Source: Pohlia nutans
Lineage: Eukaryota > Streptophyta > Bryopsida > Bryales > Mniaceae
Direction of reading: 5' to 3'
DNA: 64,000 nucleotides
Assembly: GCA_022496805.1 (NCBI GenBank)
Contig: CM040089.1
Location: 35,448,372-35,512,371 of the forward strand
Below the pieces are notes generated by a model, which was given only the letters and a program-made list of their open reading frames with translations, ran no database searches and was not told the origin of the DNA. Every line of letters begins with the position of its first letter. Within the stretch, counting starts at the first letter, position 1. A program made the translations under genes and the position numbers. Of the stretch, positions 1 to 11,409 are shown one piece after another.

Positions 1-954
1 CTGATTCTTCTTATACGCTCTAGCAAGATACTCACAGTCTTTGTTGTCGCAACGCAAGTGGCCAACGCACGTCGACCTCCTGAACTTCAAATCGAAGGGG
101 TTGTGGATGTTGGACGTTGTCGTGCGGCACCACGTGTGGCCGTCATATCGCTTGTCCATTCCCTCCATGCTCCGGGCTCCAGAAGAGTGCACACGTCCAC
201 AAATCGGTGGCAACTCAAAGACCACATCCCCGTCAAACTGCGAGGGAAGGAACTGCACCTTGTGATATTCTATTCACTCAAAGTCTATGTGAGCAAGTTC
301 ATTCCGAGAGCCAGGAACACTGGACAGCTTCCGCAGACATTGCATAACACTAGGACAATCTTGTGAACTACTAGGATACAGAGGAGGGAGGGAGAATGAG
401 GAGGAAGATGGACTATTAGCGGGGGTGCGGACAATAGGTTGAGTCGCAACAAAAGGAGCTGGTTCATTCAAGTTTGGAAGTTGGGAAGGCAGTGATGGGG
501 TTTCCCCTTCAGATTCACTGGACAACTCAATGATGGGGTCTAAAGTCTCGCGCTTCACATTACGGAGATTGACCATGATATCTGCAACGGAACGAGTTGG
601 ATATGCAAATTGGCTCCTATCACGACGTGCGTGAGGCAACTCTACAGTGGAAGTATCTGAGGCAGGGGCAATAATTTCAGTAGATGCAGCCAGTTGCTGC
701 GGGGTAAGACCATATGCTTTGTACTGACCAGGATGCAGGAGCCAGTAGTAACCCTCGTCCTCAGTACATCTAGACTGTAAAATGCCCTCTTTGACTAGTC
801 TATATTTCTCAAGGACCTCTTCTTCGACCATGATGGAGCTCTCTGCTAGTCCGAACCGAATGTAGAGAAGGTTAGAGGTGACTTTGACGAAGCCAATTTC
901 ACCTACTGGTAGAACTAGTGGGACCTCGTCACCTCTAACCGAAATGCTAGCCAT
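1..954 (-). CDS. Unrecognised gene with in-frame TGA, runs off the left edge
   Basis: The minus-strand frame opens at an ATG (954-952) and reads 226 codons to a TGA at 276-274. The same frame then continues open to the window edge, so the protein is probably longer and the TGA a premature stop. The first part ends in a Ser/Pro-rich, disordered stretch. The part after the TGA (residues about 228-318) looks like a folded domain with a run of Cys and His: DGHTWCR, then STCVGHLRCDNKDCEYL, a spacing resembling the zinc-binding folds near Mutator-like transposase and WRKY/GCM1 domains. That resemblance is weak and by eye only. The gene may be a transposon gene or a decayed family member. I do not recognise the family. 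Confidence 0.55.
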
Positions 955-1609
955 AGGAAATATTGGGCGAGAGCGATACTAGTTGATGAAGAAAGAAAAA
1001 CAAATTGGTAAAGAAGACAGTAGAAGATGGATTGTGATGCACAATGAAATAAGTTTGAGTATATAACATGGTGTCGTTTCCTGGGGAGTAACTATATTCA
1101 GTGTCATGGTCAAAATTAAAAAGTAGACAGTGAGATAGGTCTAAGATTGGAGCCGCCTTGCAACTGACATCAATTTCACTTTAAGTAGATGGCTAAAGTA
1201 AACAATGTCAGAATGTTATACGGCGCAGGCTAATTAAAATAGAAATAGATTGTATTGTGTCACATGCATCAGCTCGCAGTTCAAAGTTCATGTGTGGATG
1301 TAATGACAGTGGAAAGAATCTAATTCAGAGTTGCCTTGGTCACACAACATAAAGTGATATAATATTCAAGTGGAGAAGTTGTCGTTGAGTTTTATTTATA
1401 CTATGAAGACACAGTCTTTTCGAAAGTGCAGCTTTTTGTAGGACTAATCTATATGAACTATAGAGAAAGCTTCTATGACGCGCATTATCATAATGATAAT
1501 TGAATAAAGAATAAAGAACGTATGCTATTGTAAATTAATTGCTACTTAAAAAACTTCATGCTAGGTACAAGAATGTCTACTTTAATCAGAATACTCTAAC
1601 CTGCAGCTT
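955..1609. other. Intergenic, AT-rich
   Basis: No convincing reading frame is seen on either strand. The stretch lies between two minus-strand genes and would contain the promoter of the one ending at the left edge. I see no repeat or structured element. Confidence 0.5.
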
Positions 1610-1649
1610 CTAGTGACTTAGCTCCAGAATATTCTCAATGACCCGTGGA

Positions 1650-2123
1650 TTAGATGGGCAGGGTGTTTGGAACGGAACCCCAAAACGGAGGCTTGGGTTC
1701 ATCGTCAAAGAATTCTTGGACGGCAGTTGCAATCTCTTCTGGCACGATTGGAACACCCTCGCTTTTGAGGTTGCAAGGATCGGGGAGTCCCAACAATTGG
1801 CAGACATAATGAGACCACATGAGCCTCCAGACAAGAGGAGGTCGAGGGAGGGAGTCCCAAATTCCACACGGGACTCGGTAGAATTGAAGTCGATCTTTGT
1901 CTAGCAAGATGATTGCGAGGTCGATGTCGATGTCTTGACAGTTTGGGAATTCGTCCATCCACAATTCCAGTGCACCTTCCAAGCTGTTGATGGGATTCGA
2001 CATCTGCACCAATCGTCCATTCCTGGACACAACGAAATAGTCTTCTTTGCTTCGTGTCCCCAGTCTCACATTGGTTTCCAAGTTGAGCACCTCTTCAGCG
2101 CAGCGAGGCCCCGAAGCATCCAT
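1650..2123 (-). CDS. Hypothetical protein, 157 aa
   Basis: An ATG at 2123-2121 opens 157 codons ending at 1652-1650. The composition is that of a folded, acidic protein: a run of alternating acidic and hydrophobic residues (CQDIDIDLAIILLDKDRLQFYRV), several Trp residues in the second half (WDSLP, WRLMW) and a Pro-rich end. No signal peptide, membrane segment or known motif is visible. It lies on the same strand as the gene at the left edge, about 0.7 kb upstream of it. It could be a single-exon gene or one exon of a longer one. The function is unknown. Confidence 0.45.
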   Translation of the reverse strand: MDASGPRCAEEVLNLETNVRLGTRSKEDYFVVSRNGRLVQMSNPINSLEGALELWMDEFPNCQDIDIDLAIILLDKDRLQFYRVPCGIWDSLPRPPLVWRLMWSHYVCQLLGLPDPCNLKSEGVPIVPEEIATAVQEFFDDEPKPPFWGSVPNTLPI

Positions 2124-2654
2124 CGCTAAGATATAGTCAAAGATGGAGTTAGATCAGAATGTGATGTTCTAGTTCTCTAGCTCTTCGTATAAATTCTAGC
2201 ATTTTAGTCAATTTTAGACGTCAACTTGCACAATAATTCACATGGGTTGTGCTGCTCACGACTGACTGATGAAAAGTATGTCTAGTAAAAAAATACTGGA
2301 ATATAGTGTAGTTAGCGATATATATAGTAAGGACTTAGACATCGAAGTCAGATATTGGTAAACCATAATAGATATTGTCATGTTGGCAAGAAGGTCACTC
2401 TAAAGCAAGCATCCGTAATTGCAAGAGATGGACACGGCTTTTCCATGATTTGACAGAGCATGGCGTAGTGGGCACGAGTAATTATAAATAGCATCGTTGG
2501 GCGAGATACACAGAAATACTACTCATAAAGCTGTGGATTGTCAATGGGAACATTATTTGGGTTTTTGTTCGGCTCTGCGTGTGCTCAACTTGCCAAGAAA
2601 TTTAGATAATGCATCCAAAGAAAGCTCTACTATGCTAGACTAACGACTGAGCAG
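2124..2654. other. Intergenic between divergent genes
   Basis: AT-rich DNA between a minus-strand gene and a plus-strand gene, probably holding both promoters. No coding potential or repeat is evident. Confidence 0.4.
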
Positions 2655-4126
2655 ATGCTGGATGGAAGTTCACGTCACTCGGAGATTGCGAGTGTGCAGA
2701 AGCGGAGAAGGAGACGGGGTCTACGGTTCTCGAGCAGAAAGGAATTAGAGCGTTCAAGGATGAGATCGACCAAGCATATCTCACGATTGACTGGAATTGA
2801 GAATAGCGCTGGACTGAGGATTGATTTCGGGGAGGAGGAAGTTACGAACTTGGCGAGTCTGCAAGAAGCTGTTGTTGCACAAGCAAGGGACCAGTCCTCT
2901 AGTGAAGAAGTGTATGAGGGCAGGGCTGCACGACCGACTGTAAGAGTAATATTTTTCTTTATTAGTGTTGAATTCGTCATACTAAACATTAGAAGTATTA
3001 TATAGAGTGGAAGATGTGTATTGTTGTTGGGATGAGGGTGTTGGAAAGAGTCAAAATTAGAGGGCGTTGAGAGAGGGGACCACAATGGGGGAGGGACCCA
3101 CTGATCCCGATGGCTCTGGCATCAGCTGCAGCATCGGGGAGATCATTCTCTTCACTGCTCCGCTGCTCCGCCTTCTCACAGCTCCGTTGCTCCGCCTTTC
3201 TCTCGCGCACACTCCGCCACAGCCTAGATGCCACCCAATGCTGCCATTGTGATTGAAAGCTTGCATCGTCCAAATTCTATGTCGTGTGCTCTCCCATGTT
3301 ATGACGATGCTTTCCAACGTGCTAAACAAGATCGCCACGTCTTGGGAATGCTAGTGAACGAGTGTGTGAAACCCTAGGGTTGTGCTAGTGATCTGTCTTA
3401 GTGAGTGCGCGTGATTGGGGTTGTGTACACCGTCAGCTTGATACTCTTGTTGAACAAGACTGAACAAACATTGTATCGTATTTCATAGTGCCACTGTCGT
3501 AAGAAATTTAGGGTAGATCTGGGTGACACCGGGTTTTCTTGACAGCGGGCTGCAGAGTTGGGAAAGAACGCAAGCGTGGCGAGCTCCGAGAGTGAGTAGA
3601 ATACGGAGCTCGATAATGGAAAATGGCACACCATTCAAGTTCATGCTGTTCAAGTTCAAGTTCAAGTTCAAGTTCAAGTTCAAGTTGATGCTGCATAGAT
3701 TTACACAAAGTAGTTGGCATTAATTCATAAAATGCGGTTTATGTGCAGGTATCCATGACGGGAAGAAGAGGGAAGCTGGCCGCCAAAATGCCAGATCCAC
3801 CTCAAGACAGTGTCGAGTCAGAGGTGAATCCTCATTCCATTTTCAGGGCGTGTAGTTGTAGAAATGTTGCTCCTGAATTCAAGTAAGCCTTGTCCCAAAA
3901 TTTGCATGACCTAAATTCAATTTCTACAGGTACCTATCGCAAGATGCGAAGTTCTAGTAGCGAGAGTGCAACCTGAACCAGCGAGCGTGCAACATGATCC
4001 ACCCGATCTGCAGCCGTCAACAAACGTAAGTCCAACATTTCTTGTAATGTATTTGGGTCGAGTGCTTGGGTGCAGTTGGAGCTAGTTCAAGAGTTCCTTG
4101 CAAAACGACCGATGTCACGCCTATAA
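2655..4126 (+). CDS. Small four-exon gene of unknown function, 168 aa
   Basis: Four exons join in a single frame, each a multiple of three and each bounded by GT-AG: 2655-2939 (95 codons), 3749-3823 (25), 3930-4025 (32) and 4076-4126 (16 plus TAA). The consistent phase-0 junctions are the main support. The product is basic in the first exon (a KRRRRR run near residue 17, then many Arg and Lys), which suggests a nuclear or nucleic-acid-binding role, and is Pro/Gln/Val-rich later. No known domain is recognised. Exon 1 begins directly after a CAG, so it may be an internal exon and the true start may lie upstream. The gene ends 118 bp before the giant hAT element begins. Confidence 0.5.
3637..3690. 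repeat. Hexanucleotide microsatellite (TTCAAG)n
   Basis: A short array of TTCAAG units, about seven copies, inside the first intron of the small four-exon gene. Read on the minus strand it gives a Leu-Glu-Leu-Glu frame that is only a by-product of the repeat. Confidence 0.9.
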
Positions 4127-4236
4127 CAAGCCAAGTCAATGCGAGTTCCTCTATCTGAGTTGGTAGCGTTGTGATTCACGTTATTTTGTCCCTGGTTTGA
4201 CCACTCGGAACCATGTCGATGGTGGGGCATTATGGA

Positions 4237-4244
4237 GTGTTCAT
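4237..4244. other. Left target-site duplication of giant hAT element
   Basis: GTGTTCAT immediately precedes the CAGGGTTGT terminus and is repeated exactly after the right terminus. Confidence 0.9.
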
Positions 4245-4702
4245 CAGGGTTGTTCGGACGCTGGGATGCGGACGTCCGTCGGACGCGGACGTGCCCGTCC
4301 CAGCGTCCGATGACTTTGAAAAAATGATGTTTTTTACCCCAGCGGACGGGTTTTACCACATCGGACGGTAGTCGGTGATCGGACAGGCGGACGGCCCGAC
4401 CGGCAGGCGGACGGCGCGATCGGACGGACGAATAGGTCGGATGGTCTTGTTGCACGGACAGGTCGGACGGCCACGTCGCACGGCCAGGGCGGACGGCCAC
4501 GTCGGACGGCCATGTCGCACGTAAGTTGACATCTACGATAACGGGTGTCCCATCTTCGTTCCGGTTTGATTTGAATGAACTGAAATCAGTGAAATCTACC
4601 AATTTGGTGGTTCTATCTACGGGGTACTAGCACGTTTTTCTAGGTCACACTGGTTTAGTGTGAGTCGGACGGGCGAGCGAGTGCCCGATCGGATGGTCCA
4701 GT
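4245..4702 (+). repeat. Left subterminal CGGACGG array
   Basis: GC-rich DNA with many CGGACGG, TCGGACGG and CGGACG units in the same direction, strongly unlike the AT-rich surroundings. It lies directly inside the left terminus. The matching array at the right end reads GCCGTCCG, so both read CGGACGGC going inward. Subterminal hexamer clusters bind transposase in the maize Ac element; the same role here is inference. Confidence 0.7.
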
Positions 4703-4773
4703 GGTTTAGGGTTGGGTTAGAGTTCTAAATTGTATTGTGATTTTAATAGGACTAATTCAATAAGTTTAACCCT

Positions 4774-5551
4774 TTAACCCCTAACTGCCTAATCGACCAT
4801 ATATGGTCGATTCATAATTGCAGAGTTTAAAAAAAGTTCAGCCCACTAAAAACGTTCATAACTTTTGCAAAAATAACAATTTTTGAATGTCATTTTTTTT
4901 CCCTTGTAGATATTGAAACTGAGCAACTTTTTCAAAAAGAAATTCTGAAAAAACGTCTACCAATTTTCCTCTAAAGCCTTCAAAGTGACAGCATCTCAAA
5001 TTGTCACAATTTTGAAAATCTGCCCGGACTGGAATCTTTAAGTTTTCTACCAAATAAGATTAGTTCTAACATGAACAAGGTAACCACCATATAAAACCAA
5101 TGTTTCTGACCTATCATACTTGATTCCAAGTCAAAATGACTAAACATGTATTTTTTATGAATTTTCAAAGAAAATTCTTTTAAATTCATTATTAAATAAT
5201 TCGTAGCATTTTTCCAAAATTTAACCGTATGGATGTTGTCTTACTGTTGTGCTCTACATATGTTTAATAATTGAAGCTCAGAAAAGTTGAGTAAAATGGA
5301 CATTATGACACATCTAGCATTTCAAGAAAACCCTTGGGCACTTAGAGGTGAAGGTGCGGATTTAACACTGTTTTCAAAGATTCGTTATAAAATGGTTGAT
5401 AAAAAACATGAATGGGGTGGATGTACAAAGCAAAGTTGTAAACGTCAATGTGAAGATAACAACTGTATAGTTCGATTCATCGTATTTTTTATTTTTATTT
5501 TTTAATTAATTTTGCAAGATTTTCTCTTGCAATCCAATTTAAAATCCAAAA
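4774..5551. mobile_element. TTAA-flanked element end and AT-rich remnant
   Basis: TTAACCCCTAACTGCC at 4774 matches, in reverse, the right end of the MITE at 16,149-16,717. The matching second end was not found nearby, so this is a truncated or rearranged copy. Downstream is AT-rich DNA with one short plus-strand frame (ATG near 5296 to 5505) containing five Cys in a short span (GGCTKQSCKRQCEDNNC). It could be a transposase relic but is not identified. Confidence 0.35.
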
Positions 5552-5950
5552 TCAGCACAAAAATTTTAAATCCGTTGCAGGAATTGGTGATTTCCCACGG
5601 TAACCTTGCTTCCTAGAGCTATGTTTTGAAAAAGCTCTTGCAATCCAGCTTGCCTCAACATCGATGCCAAATGCCAATTTGACGTTGTAAACCGCCAGGC
5701 GCTCGATATCACGGAAGGCCTCGCCCTTGGGAGGGCCTCCGCTACCTTGGTTTAGGTACGGCCTATATAATGGGGACGGCCCATTCCATTTCTCACTCTT
5801 GATCTCCTTGCGAACACACCATGTGGCCTGGGGTCTCCCGGTGGAGTCCCCTTGCATTGGTTGTGGTGAAGATCGGGAGTCCAAATTCATACCGAGGTGC
5901 ATCATTTTGTTTTCGTGATTTCGCACGAATTGTTGATTTCTGCAGTGCAA
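5552..5950 (-). pseudogene. Coding-like remnant, unidentified
   Basis: About 130 codons stay open on the minus strand in a patch of clearly higher GC than its flanks. The peptide has protein-like composition (for example LAVYNVKLAFGIDVEASW) but no start or domain I can name. It is most likely the relic of a transposon protein or a captured gene piece inside the giant element. Confidence 0.3.
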
Positions 5951-6297
5951 TTATAAAAACAATTGACCGTGATTTATGAGCATATTTTGCATCACGGACT
6001 GTCAAATTCTAGTCATACAAACTTTATGTCAAAAGCTTATCATTTTGTATAAATTTTAAGTCCATTTACTCCATATCCGCATATAGCATATGAGCAAAAA
6101 ATCAACCAAGTCAACAAAACTCAAGATCATAAGACAATTGTATAATATATTAATATGTACACGATGACATGTGTTAATATGTTTAACCCATACACTCAAC
6201 ACAAGTTCACGTGTCGTATACATTGCTCCGTACCAAAAGTCATAGAAGAATACAGTACTATTACTACTATTCTAAACCAAAAAATCCTATATTTCGC
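5951..6297. other. AT-rich spacer
   Basis: Probable 3' flank of the kinase-like gene. No frame or repeat worth naming is seen. Confidence 0.4.
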
Positions 6298-7789
6298 CTA
6301 GTACGAAGATCTAAAATGCTCGTATGGTACTGGCCAGTTGTATGTGCCTCTGAAACGCGTCACTATGTGAGATAAACCTCTAGCTCCGTCTCGATCACTA
6401 GTGCACAATCGATTCAAGTAGCCCTGGAACACGTCTCCCAGTTCTTGCAGTTGATAAGAACTCTGTCCAGGCTTTTGCAACTTCCAGTAATCCTCCGACA
6501 TGTTGCGTTTGTTTATGCGCATAGCAATTTTTGCAACAGTATATGCTTCAGATGTCTTCGTCAATTGTGGGATTATGTCCACATCCGCATCACGCTTGTA
6601 TAAATAAGCAACCGTAGGGTCCACCCACCACCGTTGTGCAAGAGTATTGTTCATTTCCGCTGCACTAGTGAACGTGTAAAGTGACTTCATTGGCTCATGT
6701 GCGAAGGTTAACATGCCCCAATCACATACTCCAATGTATATATGCGACTCGTCCAAAGGAAAATGTAAAAGGATGTTATCGGGAGATATATCATTGTGGA
6801 GGTTGTTGGTCATGTGTACCTCAGACATGATAATCACAAATGCCCATGCCAACTCCGTTCTTTTCTTACGGAACCGGTGAAGACAGTCTGCTTTGATCAC
6901 ATCGTCCGGTGCTAAAGGTGCATGCAACGTACGGGCATAGATATCGTCTCCATACGCACTGTCCAAATTAAGCATTTGTCGCAATGTCCCACCATTCCAC
7001 CAATAGGAATAACCCTCGTATTTTTGGGGATGAATAGCCGTGTATCGTATAACACCTGGATGTTGAATCCTCACCGCCATTGATTCATTTTGATGCTCCA
7101 ATTTCGCTAGATCCGGTCTTGTCCATTGCTGATTGGATAGTTTGGCAGCAAACTCCCAATGGAGTTCAAGCCCTGGAGCTCCTTCTATCCGAACCCTCTT
7201 GATGGTTGCATATCCACCCTTGAGTGCTCGGCGCTCCAATTCAATGACCGTAGCCGTCTCTGGCAATGCTACCAAGTGTTGCCTCATTAACTTCTCTTCG
7301 AATTTTCCGGCACATGAATTCCACCAATCGATGGACTCTTTGCTCTTTGCGCTGTTTGCTCTTGGCGAATGGTTTCATCAACCCAACAAATAACTCAGCT
7401 TTCAAGATCACTTGCTCAACAAATGTATCGTCGTCAAGTAGTCCGTGATCCTTCCCGTATTTAGTTAATACGTCTTTGGAATTCCACAAACAATCATGCA
7501 CCCTTTGGTCCAAAAACTTCATGAATCCACGGTTCTCGGTCTCCCGAATCCATCTTGGATTATGAAGAGCGTGCAACATATCGTTCGACATCTCTCGTTG
7601 AAATTTTTCGACGCTTGCTTCTTTGTATCGAACGTATTTACTCTCCAACGCCATAATCGTGTTTTCTTCGTAAAATCTCACCATAAACTGCACCAAGAAC
7701 TTCTTACAGTCCTCTGATGGCGTGTCATTCAGACCAAATGGAGATTGATCTTGCCCCTTACCTATCTTGTGTTTATTTCCTTTCGGCAT
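6298..7789 (-). pseudogene. Cargo gene A: protein-kinase-like, frameshifted
   Basis: The frame opens at ATG 7789-7787 (Lys-rich MPKGNKHK start). After a novel N-terminal region of about 150 residues it would join a kinase-like domain, but a frameshift near 7340 separates the two. At that point CTCTTTG is present twice in tandem; losing one 7-bp copy would align the frames, so a slippage duplication is the likely lesion. The kinase part shows a glycine-rich LKGGYATIK segment, a candidate ATP-binding Lys in FAAKL, the catalytic loop HNDISPDNILL (HRD altered to HND but with the Asp and Asn kept) and DWG in place of DFG. It could have been an active kinase or a divergent pseudokinase. The gene points away from the CGTCCG array at 7957-8155, which sits just upstream. 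The second frame (6298-7287) has its own ATG and could still be translated separately. Confidence 0.6.
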
Positions 7790-7837
7790 GGTGACGAAAC
7801 TCTCAGTTTTTTTCGTAAAAAAAAAACCAAGAGATCC

Positions 7838-7852
7838 CCCCCCCCCCCCCCC
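7838..7852. repeat. Poly-C tract
   Basis: A run of about 15-18 C bases lies 50 bp upstream of the start of cargo gene A. Such tracts are unstable and may also be an assembly weak point. Confidence 0.85.
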
Positions 7853-7956
7853 AACGCTGACTTTTAATCTCCCCGAGTGAGGAGCCAGAAGATGGTATTC
7901 ACTAGCCACAGCCACTCCTAACTACTCTTACACGAATGCAAGTGGGGAGAAAAAAA

Positions 7957-8155
7957 GTGAGCCGTCCGAACTGGTCGGACGGCTTTATAAGCGGACCTGC
8001 TATCCGATTAGGTCGGCCGCCGGATCGGACGGCATCCGGTTTTCGACGCTCGATCGAACGGCTGTCCGCTGTCCGCCCGTTCGCCCGTCCTCTGTCCGCC
8101 CGATCGAACGATCGTCCATCGCCCGTCCGCTGTCCGCCCGTCCGCCCGTCCGAAA
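7957..8155 (-). promoter_or_regulatory. CGTCCG array upstream of cargo gene A
   Basis: A dense cluster of CCGTCCG, TCGGACGG and GTCCGCCCG units starts about 170 bp upstream of the gene A start codon. The same core motif lies at both ends of the giant element and upstream of genes B and C. A promoter or protein-binding role is inferred from position alone. Confidence 0.5.
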
Positions 8156-8164
8156 TGAAACTGT

Positions 8165-8668
8165 AGATTATTTTGGAATAGATTAAAAATGAAAGTTCTA
8201 GATTTTGAATTTCAGATTCTATCCATACAGTTCGAATCACTAATACTATCACCAATATTTCATTATAAAATTTGAAAGCTAAAATTTGAAATTTCTTTTA
8301 AGATCGATTACAAACAAAATATTAATATTCTTTGAGTAAAGTTTGTTGGAATGAATTTGAAATGAGATACTTTTGTACATGGTGATTTTTAAAATTTTTT
8401 GTGTTTCTTAAATCCATAACCTCATTTTTGCAAGGCCACTTTTGAACTACAGTCAATGCAATTTTGGCTTGGTCAACGACTTCAACTACTTCTACATTTG
8501 TAATTTTAGAAAACTATCTAATCAACTATGACTAAATCCAACCGTTAGATAGGACAACAACTTGATGAAGAATCTCCAAAAAAATGGATGACTTTCATCC
8601 AAGAATTGATGAGAACGTGCGAAGGGTTTGAATCTGTTAGTCGTCCACTTTCTGGACGCTCTGACGTT
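8165..8668 (+). mobile_element. TTAA MITE copy, left end missing
   Basis: The interior is similar to the MITE at 16,149-16,717 (shared blocks such as AGATTCTATCCATA and ACTATCACCAATA). It ends GACGTTCAGGGG followed by TTAA near 8664. The left end is not recognisable where the GC array stops, so the copy is truncated. Confidence 0.5.
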
Positions 8669-9080
8669 CAGGGGTTAAACTTGATGTATAGATAAAAGCT
8701 GTACGTTGCGAATTTTAGATTCTACCCTTATGGTTCAGGTCTATGATTGCTATTATCGGTGATTTTGTATAAATTTTGAAACGTAAAAATCAAAATTATT
8801 TTGTTTTTAAATTACTAATAAGATATTGGCATTCTATGGATGAAATCTATAGTGATTGGTTGAAATGTAATACTCTAAGTGTAGTGATTTTTGGAGATTT
8901 TGGGTCGCTTAATTTTATGACTTCACTTTTTCTAGAGCTCCTTTACATAGAAATCTTCATAGTTCTAGGTGAATCACTACAACATGAAATTAGGCCTACA
9001 GATTTCGCAAATCATCCCTTTTCATCACATGAATAAAAGTTGTACATCGGGTCCCCTTTCATCACATGCACTCTTTTTTG
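8669..9080 (+). mobile_element. Second truncated TTAA MITE copy in tandem
   Basis: Directly after the TTAA of the previous copy, the MITE interior starts again (ACTTGATGTATAGATAAAAG) and runs through blocks shared with the copies at 16.1 and 48.3 kb (GTGATTTTTGGAGATTTT). No terminal repeat is visible on either side. Confidence 0.45.
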
Positions 9081-9399
9081 GGTAAAGAGTATCCGTTATT
9101 CACTATTTTGCTTACATTGTTTTTAGAACTTCACGTTTAAAGCAATACAGTTTCACTTCTTGGACTTATGAAGAATATTAACTTACATCAATTTTTGTTG
9201 TTTTTTTCTAAAAATCACAATATCTTATTATGCATGATTCATACTGTGCAATAACTTGAACTTTACGTTAATAAAAACGGGCTACGATAAAAATTCAAAA
9301 ATTTGGCAAAAATTGAATAATCCGGCTCACAAATTCTAAACTTCAACGAGTACATAACCGAGCGTAATTTCCAATATAAATTGTTGCAGTTCGTGCCTC

Positions 9400-10990
9400 A
9401 TTAAAAGATATATCGATTTCATCGATCTTCTCTACATTCTTCTGGCAAACATTCTATACTTGGTTGACAACGAAACGAGCTTCATCCAAATGCAATTGTG
9501 AAGGTTTAGGCTTATTTTAGAACTTGGTTGTGCATAGCACAAAGGCCTTTCCGAAAAGGACTCCCATCGCATTCTCATTTCATACCCTTTTATAACTGCC
9601 TTCCGCAATGAAAACGTCCATCACGTATAGGATTATTTCTAAAAAAACATTTTGTTTCGCTATAGTAGGAAGTTCAAAAGGACAAATGAACCGCCAAAAG
9701 TGCACTTTCTTCAACCTCTCTTTATTTTAGGACCTTACTACATACTCTCTACTTGAATCATGTGGCTTCTCGTATCTACTCTTGGCCGAGCTCTTTTTTC
9801 AAACCATCTTCATCATCAAACAACCTCATGAGCTTTTATGCTCAAAGTGCAGTTCGGCAAAACCAGTTCTCACAAAAACACAATTGTAAAGATCGTAACG
9901 AATACCTTTGACGTACATACTCACGTAGCTTGAGAACGACCTTGCCACCTAACCAGTAACCACTTTAGTTCCCCCATTGAAAGGCTTGAAAAGGTATTGC
10001 TTCTCGTATGCTTTTAGATCTCGGTATAATATATAGGTAAGATAAATATCAACATCGCATTCCCCCCATCCAAATCAAAGTAATGCCACGAACAACATTG
10101 TTTCCAAACTCACTTCGGGATCAAACCGACCATTCATGCTACAAGTGTTGAAGTGTAAGGAATAGAGACATTGCTATGACCTACAACAACTGCACCATCC
10201 AAGCTACACTCAAAAAGAATTTTCTCCTTTCAAACACTTTGATTGTATCTCCCCACCTACCTAGTCTTCTTGCCTCCACTAAACCACATTGCAAAACTCT
10301 ATAGGTAATGACAATCTCTAAACTCAAAACAAACTTACACAGCAAGAAACTGTTTTGAACTTAAAGAACAAGCATGCGTCGGCAAAGCAAGGGACAATAC
10401 CCAGAAATGCGTTTCAATGGGGGACTAAGGTTATTAGGTGGCAAGGTCGGTCTCAAGCTACAAGAGTATGTACTTCAAAGGTGTTCGTCCCGATTTTCAC
10501 GATTATGTTTTTCAGAGCTCTCGTGTTGCCGAACTGCACTTTGAGCACACCAGCTCATGAGGTTGCTCGATGATGAAGAGGGTTTGAAGAAAGAGCTCGA
10601 CCAAGAGTATATACGAGAAGTCACATGGTTCAAGTGGGGAGTATGTGGACATATGGTCTTAAAATAAACAGGGTTTGAGGAAAGTGCGCCTTCGGTGGTT
10701 CATTCGCTATTTTGAACTTCCCAATATAGCAAGACAAGAAGTTTTTCATGAATAACCTTATTCGTGAAGAACATTCTCATTGCGCAAGGTAATTATAAAA
10801 GGAGTAGGAAATGACAATGTGATGGAAGTCCTTCTCGGAAAGGCAACTGTGTTGTGCACAACCAAGTTCTAAGATAAGCTTATAGCCTCTCAATTGTATG
10901 TGGACTGAACTCATTTCGTTTTCAACCGAGTATGTAAAATCTGCGATAAGAAACTAGGCAACATCGATACAATTGATAGATCTCTCGGCG
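9400..10990. repeat. Large diverged inverted repeat (foldback)
   Basis: Two arms, roughly 9400-9990 and 10,410-10,990, are inverted copies of each other with perhaps 75-85% identity by eye. Examples are TTAGAACTTGGTTGTGCA at 9520 against TGCACAACCAAGTTCTAA at 10,855, and GTGCAGTTCGGCAAAAC against GTTGCCGAACTGCAC. It could be a foldback transposon or a decayed palindrome. No protein is encoded. Confidence 0.65.
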
Positions 10991-11070
10991 AGCTAGGAAC
11001 TCCAACTCTTATTGTTAGAAATAACGATCGATTATGTACTCATTGTAGTTTACTCTTTGTGAATGGATTA

Positions 11071-11204
<134 letters not shown>

Positions 11205-11409
11205 CCGGTAATGTTCACACACAAGAACGTACATGCTTTATAAGCATACAACTAGGAGCCTGTGATATATCCAAAGTTTGTAGCATCCAAACAAAATTCA
11301 AACTAAGGACATGCTTTCATCTATACAAATCAAAATGGAAGACAGTGAATTCTACTCTGAAGCTCTGTTTCAAATTCCACTAGAACATGATGAGTCTAGT
11401 TAAACCAGC

